A DNA stretch of 64,000 bases from Glycomyces niveus (lineage in GTDB: Bacteria; Actinomycetota; Actinomycetes; Mycobacteriales; Micromonosporaceae). The notes beneath the pieces are model-generated. The model saw only the letters and a program-made list of their open reading frames with translations, searched no databases and was not told the DNA's origin. This document shows positions 45,642-55,108 of this stretch, piece by piece (the stretch's first letter is position 1; every line of letters starts with the position of its first letter). Location: contig NZ_JAGFNP010000008.1 in NCBI RefSeq assembly GCF_017592475.1, positions 1-64,000 on the forward strand, in the 5' to 3' direction. The translations under genes were made by a program, and so were the position numbers.

Positions 45642-46454
45642 GTGACCACCTCTTCCACTGCGGAACTCACCGCGTTCGGCGCGCTGCTGCGGCAGTGGCG
45701 CGGCCGCCGCCGCGTCAGCCAGTTCGACCTGTCCGTCCATACGGGAGTGTCGGCGCGGCACCTCTCGCGCATCGAGACCGGCCGGGCCGAGCCCAGCCGC
45801 CAGATGGTGCTGCGCCTGGCCGAGGCGCTCGACGTGCCGATGCGGGACCACAACGCGCTGCTGGTCGCCGCCGGGTACGCCCCGGCCTGGGCCGAGACCG
45901 ACTACTGGGACGAGCGGCTGGCCGCGGCCCGGCAGGCGGTCGAGATGATCCTCGAGCACCACGATCCGCTCCCGGCGGTCGTCGTCGACCGGTACGGGAA
46001 CCTCCTCGACTTCAACGGCGGCGCGGGCGTCCTGATGGAGGAGGTCGACCCCGACCTGCTGAGCGGCCGCGTGAACCTCGCAAGGGTGGCGCTCCATCCG
46101 CGCGGGCTCGCGCCGCGGCTGCGGAACTTCGCCGAGGTCAGGCAGTACTTCCTCGACCGCTTGCGCGCGCAGGAGACGATCGACGGCGATCCTGCGGTCG
46201 CCGATCTCATCGAGGAGGTCCGCCACCGCGAGCCGGTGGCCGAGGACGACGACGGCTGGGACGGGGCGGCCCCGAGCCCGTTCGCGCTGCCGCTGCGGGT
46301 GCGGTCGGCGAGGGGCGAGCTGTCGATGTTCACGACGATCGCGACCTTCGGCGCGCCCCGCGACATCACCGTCTCCGAGCTCGCCGTGGAGCTGTTCTTC
46401 CCCCTCGACGAGGCCACCGCGGAGGCCTTCCAGAGGGCTGCCCTCGAGGGGTGA
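45642..46454 (+). CDS. XRE-family transcriptional regulator with C-terminal MmyB-like domain
   Basis: This 270-residue regulator has an N-terminal helix-turn-helix (RVSQFDLSVHTGVSARHLSRIETGRAEPS, ~residues 22-52). A C-terminal ligand-binding-like domain follows, as in MmyB-type regulators (…DHNALLVAAGYAPAW, residues ~70-85, and FTTIATFGAPRDITVSELAVELFFPLD). GTG 45642 is chosen because TATCGT ends 7 bases before it (leaderless). A palindrome lies in the divergent promoter region. Confidence 0.88.
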   Translation: MTTSSTAELTAFGALLRQWRGRRRVSQFDLSVHTGVSARHLSRIETGRAEPSRQMVLRLAEALDVPMRDHNALLVAAGYAPAWAETDYWDERLAAARQAVEMILEHHDPLPAVVVDRYGNLLDFNGGAGVLMEEVDPDLLSGRVNLARVALHPRGLAPRLRNFAEVRQYFLDRLRAQETIDGDPAVADLIEEVRHREPVAEDDDGWDGAAPSPFALPLRVRSARGELSMFTTIATFGAPRDITVSELAVELFFPLDEATAEAFQRAALEG

Positions 46455-46595
46455 GGCGGGGGGCATGGCGGGTGCGGAGTCGGCGCGGCCGCGCGGCGCG
46501 GGGCGATAGGGTGGAGGGTCTGAACCGGGTCGCCCGCGGGGGCGCGAGCCGAAGTTCGTCAAGGCTGAAACCACAGGTCAGAGCGGGAGCGAAGC

Positions 46596-49500
46596 GTGTC
46601 GAACCAGTACGTCCACCTGCATGTGCACACCGAGTACTCGATGCTCGACGGGGCTGCGAAACTCAAACCCCTGTTCGCAGAGGCGGAGCGGCTGGGCCAG
46701 CCGGCGATCGCGATGACCGACCACGGAAACATGTACGGCGGGTACGCCTTCTATCAGCAGGCGAAGAAGACCGGCGTGAAGCCGATCCTCGGCATCGAGG
46801 CGTACCTCGCCCCGCACGACCGCTTCCACAAGAAGCCCGTCTGGTGGGGCGAGCCCTCCCAGCGCGGCGACGACCTCTCGGGTGCCGGCTCGTACACGCA
46901 CATGACGATGGTCGCCAAGAACTCCGCGGGCGTGCGCAACCTCTTCCGCATGTCGAGCCTCGCGTCCTTCGAGGGCTACTACTACAAGCCGCGCATGGAC
47001 CGCGAGATGATCGCGCAGCACAGCGAAGGCATCGTCGCCACGACCGGCTGCCCCTCCGGCGAGGTGCAGACCCGCATGCGCCTTGGCCAGATGGACGAGG
47101 CCTACCAGGCCGCCTCCGACTACCGCGACATCTTCGGGGCCGAGAACTACTTCCTCGAGATCATGGACCACGGCAACGAGATCGAGCAGCGCGTCAAGAA
47201 CGAGCTGTACGAGCTGGGCAAGAAGATGGGCATCCCGCCCCTGGTCACCAATGACTCCCACTTCGTGACCGAGGCCCAGAAGGACACGCACGCCGCGCTC
47301 CTGTGCGTCCAGTCGGGCACCACACTGGACGACCCGAAGCGGTTCAAGTTCGACGGCCAGGGCTACTTCCTGCGTTCGGCCGAGCAGATGTACGGGGTCC
47401 GCCCGGACGAGATGTGGCAGGAGGGCTGCGCGAACACGCTGCTCGTCGCCGAGATGGTGGAGTCGTACGACGAGATCTTCGCCGTTCAGGACCGCATGCC
47501 CGTCATCGATGTCCCCGAGGGCCACGACCAGGGCTCCTGGCTGCGCCACCTCGTACTCGACGGTCTCAAGGACCGCTTCCCGGGCCAGGAGGTCCCCGCC
47601 GACTACCTCGCGCGGGCCGACCTCGAGCTCAACGTCATCATCAACGCCGGGTACCCCTCGTACTTCCTCGTCGTCGCCGACCTCATCTCCCACGCCCGCT
47701 CGATCGGCATCTACGTCGGCCCCGGCCGCGGCTCGGCCGCCGGTTCGCTCGTCGCGTACGCCATGAAGATCACGAACATCGACCCGATCGAGCACGGCCT
47801 CCTGTTCGAGCGGTTCCTCAACCCCGAGCGCGTCTCGATGCCCGACATCGACATCGACTTCGACGACCGCCGCCGCGGCGAGATGATCACCTACGCCACC
47901 GAGAAGTACGGCAAGGAGTTCGTCGCCCAGGTCATCACCTTCGGCACGATCAAGACCAAGGCCGCGATCAAGGACGCCGCCCGCGTCCACCACGGCCAGC
48001 CCGGCTTCTCGATCGCCGAGCGCATCACCAAGGCGCTCCCGCCGCCGGTCGCCGCGACCGACATCCCGCTCTCGGGCATCCTCGACCCCGACCACCCGCG
48101 GTACAAGGAGGCCGGCGAGGTCCGGGCCCTCATCGAGAACGACAACGAAGTCCGCCAGATCTTCGACACCGCGCTCGGCCTCGAGGGCCTGATCCGCAAC
48201 GCCGGCGTGCACGCCTGCGCGGTCATCCTCTCCTCGCAGCCGCTCATCGACTGCATCCCCATGTGGGCGCGGCCCGACGGATCGATCATCACCGGCTGGG
48301 ACTACCCGTCCTGCGAGGACATCGGCCTGCTGAAGATGGACTTCCTGGGCCTGCGGAACCTCACCGTCATCGGCGACGCCATCGAGGCGATCAAGCTCAA
48401 CCGGGGCGTCGAGATCGACCTCGACACGCTCCCCACCGACGACCCGAAGGCGTACGAGCTGCTCGCGCGCGGCGACAGCCTCGGCGTGTTCCAGCTCGAC
48501 GGCGGCGCCATGCGCGAGCTTCTCAAGCGCATGCAGCCCACCGAGTTCAACGACATCATCGCCGTCAACGCCCTCTACCGGCCCGGCCCGATGGCCGCGA
48601 ACTCGCACAACAACTACGCCGACCGCAAGAACAAGCGCCAAGAGGTCATCCCGCTCCACCCCGAGCTCGGCGAGGCCCTCGAAGACATCCTCTCGGAGAC
48701 GTACGGCCTCATCGTCTACCAGGAGCAGATCATGCGCATCGCCCAGAAGCTCGCGGGCTTCACCATGGGCCAGGCCGACATGCTCCGCAAAGCCATGGGC
48801 AAGAAGAAGATCGACGTCCTGGAGAAGATGTACGCCGACTACGAAGCCGGCATGCTCGGCAACGGCTACTCCAAGGACTCGATCAAGACCCTGTGGGACA
48901 TCATGCTGCCCTTCGCCGGGTACGCGTTCAACAAGTCGCACGCCGCCGGGTACGCCCTCGTCGGGTACTGGACCGCCTACCTCAAGGCCAACTACCCCGC
49001 CGAGTACATGTCCGCGCTGCTCACCTCCGTGGGCGACTCCAAGGACAAGGCCGCGATCTACCTCTCCGAGTGCCGCCGCATGGGCATCACCGTCATGCCC
49101 CCGGACGTCAACGAGTCGCGCCACATGTTCCACCCGGTCGGCAAGGACATCCGCTACGGCATGGGCGCGGTCCGCAACGTCGGCGCGAACGTCGTCACCG
49201 GCATCATCGAAGCCCGCGAAGAGAAGGGCGCCTACGCCGACTTCAAGGACTTCCTGCAGAAGGTCCCCGCCCCGGTCTGCAACAAGCGCACCGTCGAATC
49301 GCTCATCAAAGCCGGCGCGTTCGACTCGCTCGGGCACGCCCGCCGCGGCCTCGCCGAGGTCCACGAGAAGGCCATCGACGCGATGGTCTCCATCAAGAAG
49401 GAGGAGGCCCGCGGCCAGTTCGACCTGTTCGGCGGCATGATGGAGGACACGACCGAGACCCTCGGCGTCGACCTCACCATCTCCGACGACGAATGGGACC

Positions 49501-50138
49501 GCCGCGACAAGCTCGCCTTCGAACGCGAGATGCTCGGCCTCTACGTCTCCGACCACCCGCTCAACGGCTTCGAGCGGCTCCTCTCCTCCAACGCCGACCG
49601 CCCCATCGCGGCCCTGCACGGCGAGGAGATCGCCGACGGCGCGAACGTCCGCGTCGCCGGCATCCTCCAGAACGTCGCCAAGCGCGTCACCAAGCAGGGC
49701 AAGCTGTGGGCGTCGGCGACCCTGGAGGACCTGGCCGGCTCGATCGAGGTCCGGTTCTTCCCCAACACCTATGAGCTGGTGTCGGACTCGCTCGCGGACG
49801 ACCTCGTGTGCTGCGTCAAGGGCAAGCTCGACCGCCGCGACGGCACCGCCCAGCTCATCGCCCAGGACCTCGCCGTCCTCGACACCTCGACCGGGCCGGA
49901 GGCGAACTCCGCGCCGATCACGCTGGCGCTCAGGGCGGCCGCGGTCAACCAGGACCTCATCGAGAAGCTCTCCGACACGTTCAAGACCCACCGCGGCGAA
50001 GCCCAAGTGCGCGTCCAGCTCGCCAACGGCCCCAAGACGACCCTGCTCGCCCTCGGCGACCAGTGGCGGGTCCGGCCCTCGGTCGAACTCTCCGCCGACC
50101 TCAAAGCGATCCTCGGCGTCGGCGCCCTCGTCGGCTAG
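46596..50138 (+). CDS. dnaE: DNA polymerase III alpha subunit
   Basis: This 1180-residue replicative polymerase starts with the PHP domain ([34 protein letters not shown]). The catalytic acidic motif is [12 protein letters not shown] (~residue 415) and the family segment [22 protein letters not shown] follows. The tau- and clamp-binding region lies toward the C-terminus, and [14 protein letters not shown] is near the end. GGGAG lies 6 bases before the GTG. Length is normal for DnaE1. It stands alone, followed by a terminator with a TTCG tetraloop. Confidence 0.97.
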   Translation: MSNQYVHLHVHTEYSMLDGAAKLKPLFAEAERLGQPAIAMTDHGNMYGGYAFYQQAKKTGVKPILGIEAYLAPHDRFHKKPVWWGEPSQRGDDLSGAGSYTHMTMVAKNSAGVRNLFRMSSLASFEGYYYKPRMDREMIAQHSEGIVATTGCPSGEVQTRMRLGQMDEAYQAASDYRDIFGAENYFLEIMDHGNEIEQRVKNELYELGKKMGIPPLVTNDSHFVTEAQKDTHAALLCVQSGTTLDDPKRFKFDGQGYFLRSAEQMYGVRPDEMWQEGCANTLLVAEMVESYDEIFAVQDRMPVIDVPEGHDQGSWLRHLVLDGLKDRFPGQEVPADYLARADLELNVIINAGYPSYFLVVADLISHARSIGIYVGPGRGSAAGSLVAYAMKITNIDPIEHGLLFERFLNPERVSMPDIDIDFDDRRRGEMITYATEKYGKEFVAQVITFGTIKTKAAIKDAARVHHGQPGFSIAERITKALPPPVAATDIPLSGILDPDHPRYKEAGEVRALIENDNEVRQIFDTALGLEGLIRNAGVHACAVILSSQPLIDCIPMWARPDGSIITGWDYPSCEDIGLLKMDFLGLRNLTVIGDAIEAIKLNRGVEIDLDTLPTDDPKAYELLARGDSLGVFQLDGGAMRELLKRMQPTEFNDIIAVNALYRPGPMAANSHNNYADRKNKRQEVIPLHPELGEALEDILSETYGLIVYQEQIMRIAQKLAGFTMGQADMLRKAMGKKKIDVLEKMYADYEAGMLGNGYSKDSIKTLWDIMLPFAGYAFNKSHAAGYALVGYWTAYLKANYPAEYMSALLTSVGDSKDKAAIYLSECRRMGITVMPPDVNESRHMFHPVGKDIRYGMGAVRNVGANVVTGIIEAREEKGAYADFKDFLQKVPAPVCNKRTVESLIKAGAFDSLGHARRGLAEVHEKAIDAMVSIKKEEARGQFDLFGGMMEDTTETLGVDLTISDDEWDRRDKLAFEREMLGLYVSDHPLNGFERLLSSNADRPIAALHGEEIADGANVRVAGILQNVAKRVTKQGKLWASATLEDLAGSIEVRFFPNTYELVSDSLADDLVCCVKGKLDRRDGTAQLIAQDLAVLDTSTGPEANSAPITLALRAAAVNQDLIEKLSDTFKTHRGEAQVRVQLANGPKTTLLALGDQWRVRPSVELSADLKAILGVGALVG

Positions 50139-50154
50139 CTGCAGCGACATCGGG

Positions 50155-50176
50155 CCCGGTCGCTTCGGCGGCCGGG
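50155..50176 (+). terminator. Terminator of dnaE
   Basis: CCCGGTCGC pairs with GCGGCCGGG (one wobble) around a TTCG tetraloop, 16 bases after the stop codon. Confidence 0.65.
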
Positions 50177-50216
50177 TCCTTCGCGTCCCCGCACCCGCAC
50201 GGTCCAAGATGACGGC

Positions 50217-50597
50217 ATGACACCCGTTCACGAACTGGGCGCGGCCTCGCCCACCCGGCGGCGCGCCGCCCTCCTGCGCTTCGCCACCGAAGTCGGCGCC
50301 TGGGCCGCCGTCGGCATGGCCTTCGCCCAGATCTCCCTGCCCCTCGCCATAGCGGTCGTCCTCGCCTCCGTCGCCGTCCCCGCGGTGTACGCGACCCCCG
50401 GCGACAAGCACCAGGCACTCATCCCCGTGCCCGGCTGGGTGACCCTCGCGATCCTCGCCGCCACCATGGCCGGCGGCGTCGCCGCCGCGTGGATCACCTG
50501 GCCCTGGTGGGGCGCGATCGCCTTGAGCGCCTTGACGATCGCGAGCCTCATCGTGGAGCTCCCTCGTTGGCGCTGGCTCCTCACGGTTCGCGGCTGA
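50217..50597 (+). CDS. DUF2568 (YrdB-like) membrane protein
   Basis: This 126-residue protein has four hydrophobic segments (20-37, 40-58, 73-94 and 98-116) and the YrdB-like pattern FATEVGAWAAVGMAF, VPAVYATPGDKHQALIPVPGW, IVELPRWRWLL. The function is unknown. CAAGAT lies 6 bases before the ATG. Confidence 0.85.
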   Translation: MTPVHELGAASPTRRRAALLRFATEVGAWAAVGMAFAQISLPLAIAVVLASVAVPAVYATPGDKHQALIPVPGWVTLAILAATMAGGVAAAWITWPWWGAIALSALTIASLIVELPRWRWLLTVRG

Positions 50598-50704
50598 ATC
50601 CCGTGTGACGCGCGACTCATCTCTTTCGAGGTCTCCCGCGGTCACACTTTCGGCTCCTCTCTCGTCAATGCGGTGTAACGGACCCACCCGAAAGGAACAC
50701 CGCA

Positions 50705-51175
50705 ATGAGCACCTACCCCCGCATCGAGAACCCCGTCCAGCACCTCCCCGTCGTCGGCGAGATCGCCGCGGCCGTCAACCGGGTGAACGAGGAAGGCGTG
50801 CTGCCGAAGGAACTCGTCAACATCGTCCTGCTGCGCGTCGGCCAGATCCTCGGCAGCTCGTACTTCACGGCCCGCCAACTCATGGACGCCGCGGACACGC
50901 CCGAGCGGATCGGCGCGGTCGCCACCTGGCGCACCTCGCCTTACTTCACCGGCGCCGAGCGCGCCGCCCTCGCCCTGGCCGAGGCCGTCCACACGCCGAA
51001 CCCGACCGGGGAGCGCGTCACCGACGAACTCGTGGAGCAGGCCCGGGAGCACCTGAGCGACAAGGAGATCGTCGTCCTCATCGGCGTCCTCGGCCAGATC
51101 GGCTTCTTCACGCCGCTCGCGCTCATCGGCAACCCGAAGGTCGGCGTCTCCTTCGCCGAGCAGTGGCAGAAGTAG
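50705..51175 (+). CDS. CMD-family protein lacking the CxxC redox pair
   Basis: This 156-residue protein has the fold and spacing of AhpD/CMD-family proteins (LVNIVLLRVGQILG, then LALAEAVHTPNPTGERVTDELVEQARE and VVLIGVLGQIGFFTPLALIGNP). The redox site normally CxxCxxxH is SSYFTARQL (residues 51-59), so both cysteines and the His are gone. The preserved helices suggest that the fold is kept but peroxidase chemistry is lost or replaced. GAAAGGAAC precedes the ATG. Confidence 0.8.
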   Translation: MSTYPRIENPVQHLPVVGEIAAAVNRVNEEGVLPKELVNIVLLRVGQILGSSYFTARQLMDAADTPERIGAVATWRTSPYFTGAERAALALAEAVHTPNPTGERVTDELVEQAREHLSDKEIVVLIGVLGQIGFFTPLALIGNPKVGVSFAEQWQK

Positions 51176-51328
51176 CGAGACAGGCGCCGGGGGCCGGCCC
51201 TCACGGGCCAGCCCCCGGCCGGACAACTGCAGAGAGGAGGTGAGCGGAGGCGGCGAAGAGGAACTGCTGCGAGCCCTGAGTGAGGCCGCAGCGGTGCTGA
51301 GCTCCCAGTGCGCCAAGGCATCCGCGCC

Positions 51329-51676
51329 CTACGCCAATGCCCCGAGGATGAGGGCCGCGGCGGTCGGGACCAGGTACAGGACCGGGTAGGCCACCGTGGC
51401 GTACGAGCGGGCTTTCAGGACGGTGACGACCGCGCCGCTGAAGTAGAGGATGATGCCGATCGCGGCCGCGACCCCGATCCACGGGATCACCAGGCCGACG
51501 AGGAGTCCGAGGGCTCCGGCGGCCTTGAGCAGCCCGAGCGGGACCCACCACGACTGCGGCACCCCGTAGTGCTGCAGGGGTTCGACCACGAAGGCGGCCT
51601 TGGTGAGCAGCGAGTAGGCCGAGAAGCCCACCCAGAGCGCGGCGGCGATGGTGACGATGATGTGGGCGAGGTTCAT
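51329..51676 (-). CDS. DoxX-family membrane protein
   Basis: This 115-residue protein has four transmembrane helices (about 1-22, 45-63, 65-83 and 95-114). The conserved HYGVPQSWWVPLGLLKAAGALGLLVGL segment, with a charged pair, is typical of DoxX. The family is linked to quinone or thiol redox. It lies downstream of the truncated esterase remnant on the same strand. Confidence 0.85.
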   Translation of the reverse strand: MNLAHIIVTIAAALWVGFSAYSLLTKAAFVVEPLQHYGVPQSWWVPLGLLKAAGALGLLVGLVIPWIGVAAAIGIILYFSGAVVTVLKARSYATVAYPVLYLVPTAAALILGALA

Positions 51677-51770
51677 GGCGGTGCTCCGGTTCGATTCGCG
51701 GTGACGCTGACACCCGGTTGAACCCGGGGAGCGCGCGAACGTGACAGCGAAGGTCGCTCAGTGGCACGGA

Positions 51771-52433
51771 TCACGCGTTCGGACGGTCTCGAGTGAGCAG
51801 TGCGCCGGTCGTCGCCTCGGCATTCGCGCCGATCCAGCGCAGCGCGGCCTGCTGGTCCTCGAGGCCGTAGTTGCCCGAGGTGATCTCGCCGCTCTCGTCG
51901 AGCGCAGGGTGGGCCATGCTGCCGAACAGGCCCTGCCGGTAGTTGACGGTGACGACCACCGTGTCGCCCTCGGTCACCAGGCGAGACGGGTCGTACTGCT
52001 CGCCCGAACCGTACGAGTTGCCGCCGCCGTGGAACCACACCATCACCGGCAGGTCCTCGCGGGCCTTCTCGGGTGCGTAGACGTTGAGGTAGAGGCAGTC
52101 CTCGTCGGTGCTCGGGATCCCGGGCATCTGGGCCTCGGGCTGCGCGCACACGTTCCCGAACTCGGTCGCCTCCCGCACCCCCTCCCACGAGTCGGCCGGT
52201 TCCGCTGAGGCCCAACGCAACTCGTCAACCGGCGGGGCCGCGTACGGGACGCCGAGCCAGGAGCGGACGCCGTTCTCGGCGGCGCCTTGGAGCGAACCGA
52301 GGTCGGTGTCGACCAGGATCGGGGCGGCCGGGACGGCGTTGGCGGCGGTGGTGCCGTACGCGATGGAGGCGGCGGTGACGCCGACGGCGGCGAGGCTCCC
52401 AGCGATGGTCTTGGCGGTCTTGGAGAAAGCCAT
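51771..52433 (-). pseudogene. Type B carboxylesterase, truncated before the nucleophile
   Basis: The N-terminal 220 residues match secreted type B carboxylesterases. A signal peptide (about 1-33) is followed by TDLGSLQGAAENGVRSWLGVPYAAPP, STDEDCLYLNVYAPEKA, VMVWFHGGGNSYGSGEQYD and VTVNYRQGLFG. The frame then ends at AEATTGALLTRDRPNA* before the GxSxG nucleophile elbow. A normal enzyme is about 500 residues, so the Ser, Glu and His of the triad are missing. A deletion or frameshift has removed the C-terminal part. Confidence 0.8.
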
Positions 52434-52525
52434 GGGGGGCTCGCTTTCGGGTGGGGCGGAACCCTCGACTGACGTACGACGAAGGGGCGGGCCGCGACGC
52501 GGCCCGCCCCTCAACGCTCGTGCGG

Positions 52526-53191
52526 CTAGCGGTTCGAGCGGAGCACCTGCAGCGAGACCGCGGCCGCCCACAGCCAGGTCAGCGCTCCTCCGGCGAGCAT
52601 CCACCGGTAGTCGGCCGCCGGGAAGGCGGTAACGGTGAGCGCCACATACAGCACGGCCACGACATGGCAGGCCGCGCGCCACGGGCCGTTCCCTTCACGC
52701 CCGAACCGGCGCGCGAATACGAACGTGGCCACCAGCAGCGCGATCCCCGCGGCAGGGGCCGCGAACGCGTGCAGGATGCTGTGCCAGCTCTGCTCGGCCG
52801 GCGCGCCCTCCGGCGTCCCCGCCGGGTAGCCGAAGGCCGGGTCGGCGACGAAGACGCCGCCCCACACCAGCGCGATGCCATACAGCCCGAACAGCCTCGG
52901 ACCCCACTTGGAGGCCGGGCCGGCGCCGAGCGCGCGGCGCAGCCCGACCGCGCCGACCAGGGCCAGGAGACCGGACACGATGAAGTTCGAGATCTGGATC
53001 CAGCCGAGCTCGCTCAGGCTCAGCATGCTCAGCGGGTGCACGACCGGGTCGAACCCGTCGCGGGTCGCGGCCTGCGCGATCGTGGTGGCGACGAACAGCG
53101 GCCCGGCGAGCACGCCGCACGCGAGCAGGCGGCGGGTGGCGGCGGACTGCGTTGCAGCAGAGACGGAAGGGGCCGTAGTGGCGGTGTTCAT
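52526..53191 (-). CDS. DUF998 family membrane protein
   Basis: This 221-residue protein has about six hydrophobic segments. It contains DGFDPVVHPLSMLSLSELGWIQISNF, the conserved DUF998 segment with the Pro-Leu-Ser motif, and later SWHSILHAFAAPAAG. The function is unknown. AAGGAG lies about 8 bases upstream of ATG 53191. Confidence 0.85.
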   Translation of the reverse strand: MNTATTAPSVSAATQSAATRRLLACGVLAGPLFVATTIAQAATRDGFDPVVHPLSMLSLSELGWIQISNFIVSGLLALVGAVGLRRALGAGPASKWGPRLFGLYGIALVWGGVFVADPAFGYPAGTPEGAPAEQSWHSILHAFAAPAAGIALLVATFVFARRFGREGNGPWRAACHVVAVLYVALTVTAFPAADYRWMLAGGALTWLWAAAVSLQVLRSNR

Positions 53192-53378
53192 AACGAGGGC
53201 TCCTTGAGGTGTGGATGGGTTATGCCCGTATAGACGACGCCGCGGCGGAGGATTCATCGACAGCGACGAGCGTGACATCCTCGGACTCGAACCGGCCGCA
53301 GCAGCACCTGCGGGACCAGCCGCTACGCTCGGTGCGCGGCCCGGCGACCGGGCTGCGACGCGTGACGAGGGAGCGACC

Positions 53379-53939
53379 ATGACCGACATGGACGGCATCG
53401 CCAAGTACCTGCTGGAGGCCGGGAACCTGAAGCGCATCAAGCGCACCGGATGGTGGTTCGCCCAGATCAAGGACCCCGAGAGCGTCGCCGAGCACTCCCA
53501 CCGGACCGCGCTCGTCGGCATGATCCTGGCCGCGCTCGAAGGCGCCGACCCCAACCGGACCGCGCTTCTGGCCGTTCTCCACGACACCCCGGAGACCCGC
53601 ATCGGCGACATCCCGCACATCGGCCGCCGCTACCTCTCCGCCGCCCCGCCCGAGGCCATCGTGGCCGACCAGGTCGCCGATACCCCCGCGCCCGTCGCCA
53701 ACTTCATCACGATCGCCGTCGCCGAATTCGAGTCCAACGACAGCCCGGAAGCCCGCTGCGCCAAGGACGCCGACAAGCTCGAATGCCTGATCCAAGCCGT
53801 CGAATACCGCCACACCGGCGCCGAAGTCGAAGAGTGGATCAGCAGCAGCACGGCCGCCCTCAAGACCGAATCGGCCCGCGCGATTGCCGAAGCCATCCTG
53901 AACGCCGACCCCCTCGCCTGGCAGAAGCCGCAGCACTAG
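53379..53939 (+). CDS. HD-domain phosphohydrolase (YfbR-like 5'-deoxynucleotidase candidate)
   Basis: This 186-residue HD protein has ESVAEHSHRTALVG (His41 in the motif), LLAVLHDTPETRIGDIPH (His68, Asp69) and the later Asp of CAKDADKLECLIQA. The full set of four metal ligands is visible. It resembles YfbR and YfbR-like dephosphorylating enzymes. GAGGGAG lies 5 bases before the ATG. A terminator follows. Confidence 0.85.
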   Translation: MTDMDGIAKYLLEAGNLKRIKRTGWWFAQIKDPESVAEHSHRTALVGMILAALEGADPNRTALLAVLHDTPETRIGDIPHIGRRYLSAAPPEAIVADQVADTPAPVANFITIAVAEFESNDSPEARCAKDADKLECLIQAVEYRHTGAEVEEWISSSTAALKTESARAIAEAILNADPLAWQKPQH

Positions 53940-54007
53940 TTTCTTTACGCAGGACGGCGTGCTCGAAGGCATCCCGGCGCATTGCCCGGATTGATCCGCC
54001 TGTGAGT

Positions 54008-54039
54008 GAAGGCGCGGACGGTTTGCCGTCCGCGCCTTC
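54008..54039. terminator. Bidirectional terminator between HD and GNAT genes
   Basis: A 14-bp perfect stem (54008-54021 with 54026-54039) with a TTTG loop lies between two convergent genes. Confidence 0.85.
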
Positions 54040-54072
54040 GCTCTGCATTTATCGGTTAGCGGTCCGTCTCGC

Positions 54073-54621
54073 TCAATCGGATGGCGTGAGCGGGGTCCAG
54101 ACGCCGAACCACTGTTCGGCGTCCCATTCCTCGAACCGCTTCACGGCGGTGAATCCCAGCTTCGTCGCCAGACGCAGCGAGGGCTCGTTGGCGGTCTGCG
54201 TCGTGAGCACTACCGGCTCGCCGGGCAGCGCTCGGGCGCACCACTCCAGTGCGGCCGCGCACGCCTCGGCGGCGTACCCGTGTCCCCACGCCTCCGGCAG
54301 AAACATGTAACCCAGCTCGACCTCCGAGGCCCCCGGGCGGATGTGGACCGGGTGTTCGGGATCGCGACGGTCGAGCGTGACGATCCCGATCATCGCCCCG
54401 TCGAGAGCGACCACGAACAGGCCAGGGCGCCGCTTTGGGACCTGGGGCATCGCATGCTCGAATTCCTCACGCGGTTGAGGGCCCCCGATGTAAGCGCCCA
54501 CCTCCGGGGAAGTGAACAGCTCGATGATCGCCGCCCTGTCTCCCACCTCGGGCTCGCGAAGCACGAGCCGCTCGGTCTTGATCGGGTCGGGCGGCCAGGC
54601 AACAGGTGCAAGCTCAGGCAT
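54073..54621 (-). CDS. GNAT-family N-acetyltransferase (RimJ/RimL-like)
   Basis: This 182-residue protein transfers an acetyl group from acetyl-CoA. It carries TERLVLREPEVGD at the N-terminus, VELGYMFLPEAWGHGYAAEA (acetyl-CoA-binding loop) and QTANEPSLRLATKLGFTAV (C-terminal strand and helix). ATG 54621 has TAGGTT exactly 7 bases upstream (54629-54634 on the minus strand). The substrate is unknown. Confidence 0.88.
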   Translation of the reverse strand: MPELAPVAWPPDPIKTERLVLREPEVGDRAAIIELFTSPEVGAYIGGPQPREEFEHAMPQVPKRRPGLFVVALDGAMIGIVTLDRRDPEHPVHIRPGASEVELGYMFLPEAWGHGYAAEACAAALEWCARALPGEPVVLTTQTANEPSLRLATKLGFTAVKRFEEWDAEQWFGVWTPLTPSD

Positions 54622-54681
54622 GGGAGACAACCTACCGCCGCCGTGAAAGCGAGCCGAACGGCCTAGAGATCGCGCGATGGT

Positions 54682-54713
54682 GGTGTGCCACCGGACTTCT
54701 CCGGTGGCACACC
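54682..54713 (-). terminator. Terminator of the accessory two-gene unit
   Basis: A 13-bp perfect stem (54682-54694 with 54701-54713) and a 6-base ACTTCT loop lie just 3' of the minus-strand gene ending at 54725. Confidence 0.8.
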
Positions 54714-54724
54714 TCGGTTTTCGG

Positions 54725-55108
54725 CTAGCGGTCGCAGGCTTTGGTATTGGCCGCCCAGGTGCGAACGGCGTGTTCGGTGAGTGCTGGCTCGTTGGCGACT
54801 GCCCATTCGGTGTGGGCGGGTTCGGCGATGACGAGTCTCGGGTCGGTGGTGTCGAGGTTGATGATGTGGCCGATGACGGCCGGGTGCATCTCCTTGAAGG
54901 TCAGGCGGAAGCGGGTTTGGCCGAGGACGAGTGAGTACTGGACTGGTCGGTCGCTGATGGTTGCGGTGGCGAGGATGGGAAGTCCGGCGAGGTCAATGGG
55001 AAGGATCTGATCGGGTGGGTCGGTGCGTCGGACGGGAAGCGGGATGGCGTTGAGCGCTTTGATGTAGCGGGCGCGGATGCGGCGGGTGGTGTAGCGGTCG
55101 GGGATCAT
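54725..55108 (-). CDS. Unknown protein, second gene of an accessory two-gene unit
   Basis: This 127-residue soluble protein has a basic N-terminus (RYTTRRIRARYIKALNAIPLPVRR). A beta-rich middle (LPILATATISDRPVQYSLVLGQTRFRLTFKE) and a short acidic/alpha end follow. Its start overlaps the stop of the upstream gene as ATGA. Codon use and base composition are less GC-rich than in neighbours. No family recognised. Confidence 0.7.
   Translation of the reverse strand: MIPDRYTTRRIRARYIKALNAIPLPVRRTDPPDQILPIDLAGLPILATATISDRPVQYSLVLGQTRFRLTFKEMHPAVIGHIINLDTTDPRLVIAEPAHTEWAVANEPALTEHAVRTWAANTKACDR

Noticed and set aside
46578-50705. A 1375-codon open frame antisense to dnaE
   Set aside because: It is a shadow of dnaE created by high GC content; the sequence is repetitive Gly/Val/Asp without any domain.
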